A stretch of DNA of 64,000 nucleotides from an uncultured Gluconobacter sp. (GTDB lineage: Bacteria; Pseudomonadota; Alphaproteobacteria; Acetobacterales; Acetobacteraceae), in assembly GCA_937880175.1 (NCBI GenBank), contig CALFLO010000077.1, forward strand, positions 1-64,000, read 5' to 3'. Below are positions 26,243 through 35,177 of the stretch, in pieces. The first letter of the stretch is position 1. Each line of letters begins with the position of its first letter. A program made the translations under genes and the position numbers. The notes beneath the pieces were generated by a model. The model worked only from the letters and a program-made list of their open reading frames with translations, was not told where the DNA came from and made no database searches.

Positions 26243-26662
26243 TTAATCGTCCCGATGGACCTTTTCCATCCGCTCGTGGCGCTCCTGCGCGTCGATGGAC
26301 AGGGTTGCGATCGGGCGGGCCTCAAGGCGTTTCAGGCCGATTGGCTCTCCCGTTTCTTCGCAGAAACCGTAGCTTCCATCGTCGATGCGTTCGAGGGCCA
26401 TGTTGATCTTGGTGATCAGCTTGCGGGCCCGGTCACGGGTGCGGAGCTCGAAAGCCCGGTCCGTTTCGACGCTGGCGCGGTCGGTGATGTCTGATTCATG
26501 AATTCCACCTTCCGAGAGACTCGCAAGGGTTCCATCCGCCTCCTTCAGCAGATCCAGACGCCAGCGCAGAAGCTTCTGCCTGAAGTACTCGACCTGAAGC
26601 GGGTTCATGAACTCTTCATTGTCGGAGGGTCTATAATCCGGCGGCAGCGTAATCATGCGCAT
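26243..26662 (-). CDS. dksA: RNA polymerase-binding transcription factor DksA
   Basis: A 139-aa alpha-type DksA that binds the RNA polymerase secondary channel and works with ppGpp in the stringent response. A coiled-coil region (about 25-95, EYFRQKLLRWRLDLLKEADG ... RDRARKLITKINMALERI) precedes the zinc-finger-like knuckle YGFCEETGEPIGLKRLEARP. Only one cysteine remains of the classical four, which is usual in alphaproteobacterial DksA. The ATG at 26662 is supported by AGGGAT upstream; an ATG two codons later and a longer reading from 26698 are alternatives. It is divergent from the flagellar flgI operon, a neighbourhood known in other alphaproteobacteria. Confidence 0.93.
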   Translation of the reverse strand: MRMITLPPDYRPSDNEEFMNPLQVEYFRQKLLRWRLDLLKEADGTLASLSEGGIHESDITDRASVETDRAFELRTRDRARKLITKINMALERIDDGSYGFCEETGEPIGLKRLEARPIATLSIDAQERHERMEKVHRDD

Positions 26663-26890
26663 CCAATCCCTGGCTGATCTGCCAACGTCCGCTTCCAACA
26701 GCCGCAGGCGATAACGCGCGGCTTATAGCCACCCCAGCCGCATCCGCCAACCCCGAACATGCTTTGCCCGTTTGTCGGAAAGCGCGGAAATCTGCGTCTC
26801 TGTTAGGGGTTTCTTTACCCTGTACGCCCATCCTCAACGCCTGAGACCCCCAGACCTGTCTTGCAGGCATCAGGATACCCCACGCCGCTC

Positions 26891-28033
26891 ATGCGCTTTT
26901 TTACGCAATCCCCGTTCTCCTTTTTGGGCCTGACGCAGCGACTGACTGCGCTTGTCTGTGTCGGACTGCTTCTCCTGCCGGGCTTTACGCTGGCGGCCAG
27001 CGTGCGCATCAAGGACATCACGGACATGGAAGGTGTCCGGAGCAACCAACTGATCGGGTACGGTCTGGTGGTGGGCCTGAATGGCACGGGTGACCGCCTG
27101 ACGAATACGATTTTCACCCGGGAAACCCTCATTTCCATGCTGAACCGGCTGGGCGTGAACATCCGCGATCAGGAAACGCAGCTTCAGACGCATGACGTTG
27201 CCGCTGTCATGGTGACAGCCGATCTTCCAGCGTTTGTGCATGGGGGCAACCGGATTGACGTCACAGTCTCGGCCGCGGGCGACGCATCGTCCCTGACGGG
27301 CGGGACACTTCTTGTGACGCCTCTTATGGCCGCTGATGGTGAGGTGTATGCCGTCGCACAGGGTTCTTTGGCGACCAACGCTTTTTCGGCCCGGGGGGCT
27401 GCTGCTTCCATTACCCGCAACGTGCCGACCAGCGGACATATTGCCAATGGCGGTATTGTCGAACGGGAAGTGCCTTTTGACCTCAGTCATCGCTCCAATC
27501 TGCATCTGAGCCTGCGCAATCCCGATTTTACCACGGCGAGTCGCATCGCAGCCATCATCAACCGGACCTTCGGGCCGATTGCGATCGTTCAGGATCCACG
27601 CACAGTCCTGCTGGATCTGAGCAATCATGATCCTGTTCCCACGCTTTCCCGAATCGGAGACTTACTGGTCACGCCGGATACCCCCGCCAAGGTGATCGTG
27701 GATGAAGCCAGTGGGACGATCATCATGGGAGCGGATGTCCGGATCAGCACGGTGGCCGTGGCGCAGGGCAACCTGACGGTTCAGGTGACGGAAACCCCCG
27801 AGGTGTCCCAGCCAGGTCCATTCTCCAACGGTCAGACCGCCGTTGTGCCCCGGACGAACGTCAAGGTGGATACCGGCAAGACCCACCATCTTGCCGTCGT
27901 GCCCGGTGGGACCACGCTCAGGGAGCTCGTGTCGGGCCTGAATGCGCTGGGGATAGGGCCACGGGACATGATCAGCATTCTGCAGGCCATCAAGGCTGAT
28001 GGCGCCCTGCAGGCAGAACTGGAGATGCGTTGA
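26891..28033 (+). CDS. flgI: Flagellar P-ring protein FlgI
   Basis: A 380-aa periplasmic protein that forms the P-ring bushing around the flagellar rod in the peptidoglycan layer. A signal peptide (QRLTALVCVGLLLLPGFTLA, cleavage near LAAS) precedes the conserved SVRIKDITDMEGVRSNQLIG, YGLVVGLNGTGD, and the C-terminal GTTLRELVSGLNALGIGPRD. The ATG at 26891 is used; a TTG 30 bases upstream is possible. Its stop overlaps the next start (TGATG at 28031-28035), so flgI, the rod-binding gene and the FlgN-like gene are a coupled operon. Confidence 0.95.
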   Translation: MRFFTQSPFSFLGLTQRLTALVCVGLLLLPGFTLAASVRIKDITDMEGVRSNQLIGYGLVVGLNGTGDRLTNTIFTRETLISMLNRLGVNIRDQETQLQTHDVAAVMVTADLPAFVHGGNRIDVTVSAAGDASSLTGGTLLVTPLMAADGEVYAVAQGSLATNAFSARGAAASITRNVPTSGHIANGGIVEREVPFDLSHRSNLHLSLRNPDFTTASRIAAIINRTFGPIAIVQDPRTVLLDLSNHDPVPTLSRIGDLLVTPDTPAKVIVDEASGTIIMGADVRISTVAVAQGNLTVQVTETPEVSQPGPFSNGQTAVVPRTNVKVDTGKTHHLAVVPGGTTLRELVSGLNALGIGPRDMISILQAIKADGALQAELEMR

Positions 28034-28335
28034 TGACAGTATCCTCGACCACCCCCACGGGTTCAGTGGGATTGCCGTTGCACGGGCAGAAAGCCGATCC
28101 CGCCAAGACATTGAAGTCGGCCCAGAGTTTCGAATCGATGGCCATCAACCAGATGTTGCAGCCCATGTTCGCGACTGAGGACGACAGTGACAACATGTTC
28201 AGCGGTGGGGCAGGGGAGAAGCAGTTCCGGCCCATGCTGGTGGAACAGATTGCCAAGCAGATGGAAAACAACGGTGGAATAGGCCTGACGGACTCGATTG
28301 ACCGTCAGATGCTGGCCATGCAGGAGCAGAAATGA
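28033..28335 (+). CDS. Rod-binding protein (FlgJ N-terminal-like)
   Basis: A 100-aa protein equivalent to the N-terminal rod-binding half of FlgJ, without the muramidase half found in gammaproteobacteria. The family core is SAQSFESMAINQMLQPMF...SGGAGEKQFRPMLVEQIAKQ followed by GGIGLTDSIDRQML. It probably assists or caps rod assembly in the periplasm. It overlaps flgI by one base and the downstream gene by four bases (ATGA). Confidence 0.88.
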   Translation: MTVSSTTPTGSVGLPLHGQKADPAKTLKSAQSFESMAINQMLQPMFATEDDSDNMFSGGAGEKQFRPMLVEQIAKQMENNGGIGLTDSIDRQMLAMQEQK

Positions 28336-28766
28336 GCGCTTCCATTATTCCGGCCATGCAGCGGCTGATTGCCATTCTCGAAGAGGAAAACTCTGCACTG
28401 GAAGAAGCGCGGATTCCGGATGCGCTGGCTCTTCTTCCAGACAAGCAGGATGCCGCCAGAACGCTGGAACAGGAATTTTCGGCTGCCAATGAGCGCCGGG
28501 ATGCTCTTTGCCCCTGCTGTCCGGATGACGATGAAACCGCTATCCGGGAGGATTCCCCAGCCTTTCCCTATCGCGATCTGCTGGAGCAGATGACGGAACT
28601 GGGCAATCGCAACGGCGAACTTCTGCAACGGGCCATTACAGCCCAGAAGCGCGTCATCGAACTGCTTACGTCAACTCCGATGACGGCTCAGCCGCAGAAC
28701 TATGGCAATCAGGGCAGCTATGCCCCCGTGAATGACAGGCCCGCGCTGTTTATCAGCAAGGTCTGA
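28332..28766 (+). CDS. FlgN/FlbY-like flagellar protein
   Basis: A 144-aa, largely helical protein. Heptad-like segments at about 5-60 (MQRLIAILEEENSALEEARI ... LEQEFSAANERRDAL) and 82-115 (YRDLLEQMTELGNRNGELLQ) match the FlgN/FlbY type of export chaperone or assembly factor; position behind flgI and the rod-binding gene supports a flagellar role. The assignment rests on context and helix pattern rather than a sharp motif. An odd LCPCCPDDDET insertion (about residue 59-69) between the helices gives a CPCC cysteine cluster. The start overlaps the upstream stop (ATGA). Confidence 0.65.
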   Translation: MSASIIPAMQRLIAILEEENSALEEARIPDALALLPDKQDAARTLEQEFSAANERRDALCPCCPDDDETAIREDSPAFPYRDLLEQMTELGNRNGELLQRAITAQKRVIELLTSTPMTAQPQNYGNQGSYAPVNDRPALFISKV

Positions 28767-28775
28767 GATCCAGGG

Positions 28776-30068
28776 TCAGTCTTCGGCGAGAACCTGATGA
28801 CTGACTTTGACCCTTCCGACCCGGCGGCGGTCCATTTCCAGAACCTCGAACAGCCAGCCTCCGAACGCTACCTTGTCTCCACGTGCCGGGACACGACGCA
28901 GGAGTGCGAGCATCACGCCACCGAGGGTATGATAGCCCCCTGCACCCGGCAGTTCCGGTAGGTCGAGGCGGGAGCGCAGTTCGTCCGCCGGCATGAAGCC
29001 GTCGAACACATATTCGTCTTCTCCCTCAGCAGCCTGAAGCTCCGAAGAGGACGATTCTGTTTTTTCCTCACCGACAATGGCTTCGAAAACGTCCGAGGGT
29101 GTCACGATACCTTCGAAGGAGCCATATTCGTCTAGGACGAAGGTGATACCAAGATTGACGCCACGCATGCGCTCGATCATGTCCTGGGCGCTGAGGCTGT
29201 CCGGAATGACCGGAGGCTCGCGCAGGACGGCATCGACGGAGACCGGAAGCTTCAGCAACAGCCGGTCCATGATGTCCTTGGCCAGAATAACGCCGACGGG
29301 ATGATCGACATCGCCTTCACAGACGACGATCCGGGCGTAGGAAGACTGGCGTAGTTTGCGGACCAGCGTTTCCTGATCCGCATGCCTGTCGATCCAGAAA
29401 AGTTCGTTGCGCGGGGTCATGATGGCGCGGACAGGGCGATCTGCCAGACGCAGAAGGCGCTCGATCATCGCCTGTTCATCGGTTTCGAGAACGCCTGCGC
29501 GGGCCCCTTCGGCGAGGACGGCTTTCAGTTCTTCTTCCGTCACGGCCGCACGCGTCAGCGGCGCGACAGGCAGCTGGCGCTGCCCCAGCGAGGATGTGCC
29601 GGTGAGCAGCCAGACAATCGGCTGCGCGACGCGTGCCACGCCAACCAGCAGCCATGCCAGCCGTGAAGCGATGGCTTCGGGCTGTTGCAGGGCGATCTGC
29701 TTGGGGATGAGTTCACCGAAAACCAGCATGGTGAAGGTGATCATTGCCACGACCAGCACGATCGAAATTTCGCCCGCAAACGGACGGAGTGCTGGAATAT
29801 TGGCAATCCAGGCCGTGACAGTACTTTCCATCTGGCTGCCGCCAAATGTGCCTTCAAGGATGGAAACCAGCGTCATGCCGACCTGAACGGTTGGCAGGAA
29901 GCTGTGTGGATCTTCCGCCAGACGGATTGCAGTCGTGGCGCCCCGGACTCCCTGCTTGGCCAGAACCTCCAGCCGTGGGCGTTTCGCCGAGATGAGAGCC
30001 ATTTCTCCCATGGCAAACACGGCATTGAGGAAAATGAGCAGGCAGATAACAAGAATAGGGGTCAGCAT
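28776..30068 (-). CDS. CNNM/CorC-HlyC family membrane transporter with CBS domains
   Basis: A 430-aa inner-membrane protein of the hemolysin C/CNNM family, thought to export or regulate Mg2+ or Co2+. Domain order: DUF21/CNNM transmembrane domain (about 1-185; LICLLIFLNAVFAMGEMALI is the first span), two CBS motifs (about 200-325; IMTPRNELFWIDRHADQE and ILAKDIMDRLL), and the C-terminal CorC/HlyC transporter-associated domain (about 350-425; ELPGAGGYHTLGGVMLALL). Length and order are typical. It is convergent with the FlgN-like gene and separated from hpnH by a terminator, so it is its own unit. Confidence 0.93.
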   Translation of the reverse strand: MLTPILVICLLIFLNAVFAMGEMALISAKRPRLEVLAKQGVRGATTAIRLAEDPHSFLPTVQVGMTLVSILEGTFGGSQMESTVTAWIANIPALRPFAGEISIVLVVAMITFTMLVFGELIPKQIALQQPEAIASRLAWLLVGVARVAQPIVWLLTGTSSLGQRQLPVAPLTRAAVTEEELKAVLAEGARAGVLETDEQAMIERLLRLADRPVRAIMTPRNELFWIDRHADQETLVRKLRQSSYARIVVCEGDVDHPVGVILAKDIMDRLLLKLPVSVDAVLREPPVIPDSLSAQDMIERMRGVNLGITFVLDEYGSFEGIVTPSDVFEAIVGEEKTESSSSELQAAEGEDEYVFDGFMPADELRSRLDLPELPGAGGYHTLGGVMLALLRRVPARGDKVAFGGWLFEVLEMDRRRVGRVKVSHQVLAED

Positions 30069-30164
30069 GATCCGGCCGAAATAATGAGGGGTTCAATCAT
30101 AACAGGACGATTGGCCGATGCCATGCCCTTCATTCCGTCCCGATAAAGGAAAGGCTTTTTCCAT

Positions 30165-30199
30165 AAAAAAAACCGGCTCGCGAGGAGCCGGTTTTTTTT
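30165..30199 (-). terminator. Intrinsic terminator after hpnH
   Basis: A symmetric hairpin AAAAAAAACCGGCTC ... GAGCCGGTTTTTTTT lies 24 bp beyond the hpnH stop codon on the minus strand. A-T runs on both sides make it potentially bidirectional, but no plus-strand gene ends here. Confidence 0.93.
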
Positions 30200-30222
30200 A
30201 TGCGGATGAAGGAGAACGGTCC

Positions 30223-31419
30223 TCAGTCTGCTGCGTCAGCGGCTTCCGAAACCGTGTTGGCTGCCGGACGGCCGTTGACGCGGACGCGCGGGCCACGGGC
30301 TGGCTTGGCTCCTGTGGAGATGCGCTCCATCTGCTGCTGAACCTGCTCTTCATAGCCGTATTCGGCCGGACGCTGGTTGGCGAGCGAGATTTCCGGGACC
30401 ATCGGCTTCTCGGTTTCCGGTCCGAACAGAGCCACTTTGGCGATATGCCAGGGACGCGCGACAGCATCCATGACGGCCGTGGACTCGTAGCCGGAATGTA
30501 CCATGCAGTCAGCGCATTTCTCGTAAGCGCCGGTGCCGTACTGCTCCCAGGCCGTATCGTCCATCAGCTCCTTGAAGGTCTTGGCATAGCCTTCGCCGAG
30601 CAGATAGCACGGACGCTGCCAGCCAAAGACCGTACGCAGCGGCTTGCCCCAGGGCGTGCAGTGATAGTTCTCATTGCCGGCCAGAAAGTTCAGGAACAGC
30701 GGAGACTGCGTGAAGCGCCACTTCTTGCCTTTTCCGAGACGGAAAACATCACGGAAGAGCTGCTTCGTCTTCTGGCGGTTCAGGAAGTGCTCCTGATCCG
30801 GTGCACGTTCATAGGCATAGCCCGGAGCCGTCATGATGCCGTCAACGCCCAGGGCCATGACTTCATCAAAGAAGGCTGCGAGGCGCTCAGGAACGGTCCC
30901 GTCAAAGACGGTGCAGTTGATCGAGACGCGGAAGCCACGGGATTTCGCAAGACGGATGGCAGCTACGGCACGGTCGAACACGCCGTCCTGACACACCGAG
31001 GCGTCATGCATCACCTGATCGCCATCAAGATGCACGTCCCAGGAGAAGAACGGGGAGGGCTCGTAATCGTCGAGCTTCTTCTCCAGCAGCAGGCCGTTCG
31101 TGCACAGGTAAACGTATTTTTTCCGCCCGATCAAACCTTTGACGATCTGGGGCATTTCCTTGTGCAGGAGGGGCTCACCACCGGCAATGGCAATGACAGG
31201 GGCACCGGCTTCCGTATCGGCGTCCAGGCATTCCTGAAGGCTGAGACGCTGGTTCAGGATCTGCGCAGGGTAGTCGATTTTACCGCAACCGGCGCACGCC
31301 AGATTGCAGCGGAACAGCGGTTCGAGCATCAGGACCAGCGGATAGCGCTTGCGGCCCGTGAGGTGCTGCTTGACAACGTACCGTCCGACTCGGACAGCCT
31401 GCATCAAAGGAACGGCCAT
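30223..31419 (-). CDS. hpnH: Adenosyl-hopene transferase HpnH (radical SAM)
   Basis: A 398-aa radical SAM enzyme that adds 5'-deoxyadenosine to hopene (diploptene), the first step in building the C35 hopanoid side chain. The iron-sulfur motif CNLACAGCGK (CX3CX2C) is near residue 38-47; DYPAQILNQRLSLQECLD and AGGEPLLHKEMPQIV are conserved in HpnH; CADCMVHSGYE near the C terminus adds cysteines characteristic of the family. The C-terminal 40 residues are a basic, Ala-rich tail. It is divergent from hpnM-I-J-K across a 323-bp gap. The next enzyme of the pathway, HpnG, is not in this window. Confidence 0.95.
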   Translation of the reverse strand: MAVPLMQAVRVGRYVVKQHLTGRKRYPLVLMLEPLFRCNLACAGCGKIDYPAQILNQRLSLQECLDADTEAGAPVIAIAGGEPLLHKEMPQIVKGLIGRKKYVYLCTNGLLLEKKLDDYEPSPFFSWDVHLDGDQVMHDASVCQDGVFDRAVAAIRLAKSRGFRVSINCTVFDGTVPERLAAFFDEVMALGVDGIMTAPGYAYERAPDQEHFLNRQKTKQLFRDVFRLGKGKKWRFTQSPLFLNFLAGNENYHCTPWGKPLRTVFGWQRPCYLLGEGYAKTFKELMDDTAWEQYGTGAYEKCADCMVHSGYESTAVMDAVARPWHIAKVALFGPETEKPMVPEISLANQRPAEYGYEEQVQQQMERISTGAKPARGPRVRVNGRPAANTVSEAADAAD

Positions 31420-31742
31420 TATAATCCTCTGGTTCTAGCCACCGGAAGGTGCGTCCATGGGGCGCCCGGGGCCTTGCACATCGTGGATGGCCCGTGGCTG
31501 TCTCCCCTGTCCCGGCTTCGGAAAGTCGGGAAACATGGAGGGCCATCGAGCATTAGATTGACTGCCTATAGACCCATTGTCGTGTTCGCCTCAATGTCAG
31601 GCTTCATAATTCGCATCAGGGCTGTGGCTAATCGAGCACAGATGGATCTATGGATGCCAGAACCTGATACAGGGAACTTGATACAGTGTGTCATGAACCT
31701 GATCTCTATGCCCGGAACTGTCTACAGGACGAAAGCACGATC
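31420..31742. promoter_or_regulatory. Divergent hpnH/hpnM intergenic region with spaced direct repeats
   Basis: This 323-bp gap has no credible ORF and must hold the promoters for hpnH (minus) and hpnM (plus). Three AACYTGAT motifs stand upstream of hpnM at 31661, 31675 and 31696 on the plus strand; the first two extend to a 12-base match (AACCTGATACAG / AACTTGATACAG) with a 14-bp period. The third is followed by CTC instead of ACAG. Such spaced repeats may be a regulator site. Confidence 0.5.
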
Positions 31743-32411
31743 ATGATTTGCCGTTTTTTCCCGAAAGTGACTCTGTCCCTTCTGTCTGCCTGCCTCCTGA
31801 CGGGGCCTGTCGCCATGACGGCGCTCTCCCCAACAGCCCGGGCCCAGGCTGCTGCCGAAGCGGCGCCGGCGGATGCGAACTCCGCCGTGACGCCCATCTC
31901 GGCCCTGTATGATGCCATCAAAGCGGCCCAGAAAACGGGGAAAACCGCCCAGCAGCGCGCGACGATGATTGCGCCTGCCGTGGACCGCGCCTTTGACCTT
32001 GAAGCGATTCTGCGTCGCTCGGTTGGCGTGCGTTACAATAGCCTGAGCCCGTCTGACCGGACCCGTCTGCTGGGATCTTTCCGGCAGTTCACGATCGCCC
32101 GTTATGCGTCTTCGTTCAAACCCGAAGCCCAGGCGGCCTTCACGATTGCCCCGCAGACCCGCCCCAGTCCGACCGGTGGCCTGATCGTCGATACGACGAT
32201 CGGCGGCATGGACGGTGGTGACGTCACGCCGATCGATTACATCATGACGAACGGAACGTCCGGCTGGCGGATCACGGATGTCCTGCTCAATGCCCATATC
32301 AGTCAGGTCGCTGCCCAGCGCGCCGACTTTGGTGGCGCTCTGAGCCAGGGGGGCGCCAGCGGTCTGGCCGATCATCTGGACAGCAAGACAGCTCATTTCC
32401 TGCATGACTGA
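31743..32411 (+). CDS. hpnM: HpnM, MlaC/Ttg2D-like periplasmic hopanoid-associated protein
   Basis: A 222-aa secreted protein of the MlaC/Ttg2D (ABC transporter auxiliary) family. A signal peptide (VTLSLLSACLLTGPVAMTA, cleavage near ARAQA, about residue 36) precedes the lipid-binding fold core: QRATMIAPAVDRAFDLEAIL, RTRLLGSFRQFTIARYASSF and VTPIDYIMTNGTSGWRITDV. By analogy it may carry hopanoids or other lipids across the periplasm. The ATG at 31743 begins exactly at the signal peptide. It is the first gene of the hpnM-I-J-K run and lies 58 bp before hpnI. Confidence 0.9.
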   Translation: MICRFFPKVTLSLLSACLLTGPVAMTALSPTARAQAAAEAAPADANSAVTPISALYDAIKAAQKTGKTAQQRATMIAPAVDRAFDLEAILRRSVGVRYNSLSPSDRTRLLGSFRQFTIARYASSFKPEAQAAFTIAPQTRPSPTGGLIVDTTIGGMDGGDVTPIDYIMTNGTSGWRITDVLLNAHISQVAAQRADFGGALSQGGASGLADHLDSKTAHFLHD

Positions 32412-32469
32412 TCCCTGTCCCACGACGGCAGCCTTTCCCAAAAGCGTTCGGGAAGGGTAGAAGACCGTC

Positions 32470-33681
32470 GTGCCCTTACCTCTTACGATCGCGGCCGGTT
32501 TCTGCGCCCTTGTCTCTGCTGCCGGCAATCTGCAGGCTCTGGCCGGTGCCACTCTGCTTGCACGGTTTCGCCGGACGGAGCGCCGGGCTGAAGATACGCT
32601 GCGCCTATCGGATCGCTCATGGCCTTCCGTAACGGTTCTCAAGCCACTGCATGGGAACGAGCCGTTACTGGAAGACGCGCTGGAAAGCGTGTTCACGCAG
32701 GACTACCCGGATTTCCAGATCGTCTTTGGCGTTCAGGACCGCGAAGATACGGCTTTGGCGGTCATCGAAAGGCTCCGGTTGCGGCATCCGCAGGTTCCGG
32801 TCAGCGTGGTGATCGATCCGCGTGAGCATGGTCCGAACCGCAAGGTCGGAAACCTGATGAACATGTACGGGGAAGCCCGTCATGACATTATCGTGATTTC
32901 CGACTCGGATATTCACGCCAGTCCCAACTATCTGCGTCACGTCGTGACGAGTCTTGAAGAGCAGGGCACCGGCCTGGTCACGACGCTCTATGCCGGTCGC
33001 CCTGCGGCCGGGACACTCGTCCAGCAGCTCGGGGCCTGCCAGATCAATCATAATTTCCTGCCCGGCGTCATGATGTCCCGCTTTCTGGGACGTCAGGACT
33101 GTCTGGGCGCGACCATGGCCCTGCGTCGGCAGACCCTTGATGAGATCGGGGGGCTTGGCGCTCTGGTCGATCATGTGGCTGACGATGCCGAGCTTGGTCA
33201 GCTCATCAGGGCACGGGGCGAGAACATCGCCATCGCACCAACCCTGACCCATACGACCGTGGGCGAGCACTCTCTCAGCGAGCTGCTGGCCCATGAACTG
33301 CGCTGGGGGCGGACCGTCAAAAACGTCGCTCCCGTCGGCTATGGGCTGTCCTCCATTCAGCTTCCCCTGTTCTGGGCGGTCACGGCCGTGCTGTTCCGTC
33401 CGAACGCCTGGTGGACGTGGCTGATGCTGCTTCTGACCTGGCTGGTGCGGGCCATCGGAAGCCGCATCACGGACCGCGCCACGGACTGCCCGCTCCCTGC
33501 CGCAATCCCGCTTCTGCTCGTCCGTGACTGGCTGTCTGCTGCCATTATGGTGGGCAGTGCGCGCGGATCACGCGTTGCATGGCGGGGCAGAACGGTCCAT
33601 ATCGCCCGAAGAAAACGTAATTCCGCGTCCTGCGCCCCCTCGCTCCAGGCCGGCGCCACCCACAGGAGTGTCCGATCATGA
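32470..33681 (+). CDS. hpnI: Hopanoid biosynthesis glycosyltransferase HpnI
   Basis: A 403-aa membrane glycosyltransferase of family GT2 that attaches an N-acetylglucosamine to bacteriohopanetetrol. An N-terminal span (LTIAAGFCALVSAAGNLQAL) precedes the catalytic domain: VTVLKPLHGNEPLLEDALES, VISDSDIHASPNYL (DxD), CLGATMALRRQTLDEIGG and HELRWGRTVKNV (QxxRW-like). Two C-terminal membrane spans follow (LFWAVTAVLF; WWTWLMLLLTWLV). The start is GTG at 32470. The last ~25 residues form a basic tail that ends in an ATGA overlap with hpnJ. Confidence 0.93.
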   Translation: MPLPLTIAAGFCALVSAAGNLQALAGATLLARFRRTERRAEDTLRLSDRSWPSVTVLKPLHGNEPLLEDALESVFTQDYPDFQIVFGVQDREDTALAVIERLRLRHPQVPVSVVIDPREHGPNRKVGNLMNMYGEARHDIIVISDSDIHASPNYLRHVVTSLEEQGTGLVTTLYAGRPAAGTLVQQLGACQINHNFLPGVMMSRFLGRQDCLGATMALRRQTLDEIGGLGALVDHVADDAELGQLIRARGENIAIAPTLTHTTVGEHSLSELLAHELRWGRTVKNVAPVGYGLSSIQLPLFWAVTAVLFRPNAWWTWLMLLLTWLVRAIGSRITDRATDCPLPAAIPLLLVRDWLSAAIMVGSARGSRVAWRGRTVHIARRKRNSASCAPSLQAGATHRSVRS

Positions 33682-35102
33682 TGAGAACCCTTTTTCTCCA
33701 GCCTCCTTCCTTTGACGGTTTCGATGGTGGCGCTGGCTCCCGCTATCAGGCGAAGCGCGAGATCAAGTCCTTCTGGTTTCCGACATGGCTGGCCCAGCCG
33801 GCTGCTCTGGTGCCGGGATCGCGTCTGATCGACGCGCCGCCGGCCAGAATGGGCATGGATCCGATCCTTGAGGACGTGAAGAACCGCGACCTCGTCATCA
33901 TCCATACCTCCACGCCGTCTTTCGCCTCCGACGTTCGCGTGGCGCAGATGATCAAGGACGCCAATCCCAAGATCATGATTGGCATGGTTGGCGCCAAGGT
34001 TGCCGTCCAGCCGACCGAGAGCATGGAGAAGGGCAGCCCGATCGATTTCGTTGCCCGCAACGAGTTCGACTTCACCATCAAGGAAATTGCCGAAGGCAAG
34101 CCGCTCGCGGAAGTGGACGGCATCACCTGGCGTAACGAGAAGGGTGAGATCATCGCGAACAAGGATCGCGCGATGATCGAGGACATGGACAGCCTTCCGT
34201 TCGTGACGGAGGTCTACAAGCGCGATCTGAACATCAACGACTACTTCATCGGCTATCTGAAGCACCCGTACATTTCGATCTATACGGGCCGTGGCTGTAA
34301 GTCGCGCTGCACGTTCTGCCTGTGGCCGCAGACGGTTGGTGGCCATCGCTACCGCACGCGCAGCCCCGAGCATGTGGCGGCCGAAGTGCGTCTGGCCAAG
34401 CAGTACTTCCCGGACGTGCAGGAATTCATGTTCGATGATGACACCTTCACGGACGATCTGCCGCGCGCCGAAGCCATCGCCCGCGAGATGGGCAAGCTTG
34501 GCGTCACATGGTCCTGCAATGCCAAGGCGAACGTTCCCTATGAGACCCTGAAGGTTCTCAAGGAAAACGGCCTGCGCCTTCTGCTGGTCGGTTATGAAAG
34601 CGGCAACCAGCAGATCCTTCACAACATCAAGAAGGGCATGCTGGTCGAGACGGCCAAGGAATTCACGCGCAACTGCCACAAGCTGGGCATCAAGATCCAC
34701 GGAACCTTCATCGTCGGCCTGCCGGGCGAGACGAAGGAGACCATCCAGGAGACGATCAAGTTCGCCAAGGAAATCAACCCGCATACCCTGCAGGTCTCCC
34801 TGGCTGCCCCGTATCCCGGGACGTTCCTGCACAAGCAGGCCACGGAAAACGGCTGGCTGAACGAGGCGGAAGCCGAGTTGATCGATGAGAGCGGTGTGCA
34901 GATTGCTCCGCTGCATTATCCGCACCTGTCGCACACGGAAATCTTCGAAAGCGTCGAAGAGTTCTATCGTAAGTTCTACTTCCGCGGCTCCAAGATCGCC
35001 TCGATCGTCAACGAGATGGTTCGCAGCCCGCAGATGATGAAGCGCCGTCTGCGCGAGGGCGTTGAGTTCTTCCAGTTCCTCAAGGACCGTCACGCCGCCT
35101 GA
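33678..35102 (+). CDS. hpnJ: Hopanoid biosynthesis radical SAM protein HpnJ
   Basis: A 474-aa B12-binding radical SAM protein required to make the cyclitol-ether headgroup from glucosaminyl bacteriohopanetetrol. The N-terminal region (about 50-150) looks like a cobalamin-binding Rossmann fold (DLVIIHTSTPSFASDVRVAQ); the radical SAM motif is GRGCKSRCTFCLWPQ (CX3CX2C, about residue 206-220); the barrel continues with EFMFDDDTFTDDLPRAEAIA and GTFIVGLPGETKETIQETI. Its first codons overlap the hpnI stop. A strong terminator-like hairpin follows 28 bp after the stop codon, before hpnK. Confidence 0.95.
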   Translation: MMRTLFLQPPSFDGFDGGAGSRYQAKREIKSFWFPTWLAQPAALVPGSRLIDAPPARMGMDPILEDVKNRDLVIIHTSTPSFASDVRVAQMIKDANPKIMIGMVGAKVAVQPTESMEKGSPIDFVARNEFDFTIKEIAEGKPLAEVDGITWRNEKGEIIANKDRAMIEDMDSLPFVTEVYKRDLNINDYFIGYLKHPYISIYTGRGCKSRCTFCLWPQTVGGHRYRTRSPEHVAAEVRLAKQYFPDVQEFMFDDDTFTDDLPRAEAIAREMGKLGVTWSCNAKANVPYETLKVLKENGLRLLLVGYESGNQQILHNIKKGMLVETAKEFTRNCHKLGIKIHGTFIVGLPGETKETIQETIKFAKEINPHTLQVSLAAPYPGTFLHKQATENGWLNEAEAELIDESGVQIAPLHYPHLSHTEIFESVEEFYRKFYFRGSKIASIVNEMVRSPQMMKRRLREGVEFFQFLKDRHAA

Positions 35103-35130
35103 ATGGCGTGCGCCTGACCAGACAGTATCC

Positions 35131-35166
35131 AGGGGTCATGGCATCTGTGTCATGGCCCCTTTTTTG
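35131..35166 (+). terminator. Terminator/attenuator hairpin between hpnJ and hpnK
   Basis: AGGGGTCATG (35131-35140) pairs with CATGGCCCCT (35151-35160) around a 10-base loop and is followed by six T. It looks like a full intrinsic terminator, yet the hpnK ATG lies only 11 bp after the T run. Confidence 0.88.
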
Positions 35167-35177
35167 TGAGACGTGCC

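Noticed and set aside
30118..31746. 542-codon plus-strand frame opposite hpnH
   Set aside because: It covers an intrinsic terminator and the entire hpnH gene in antisense, and has no recognisable domain.
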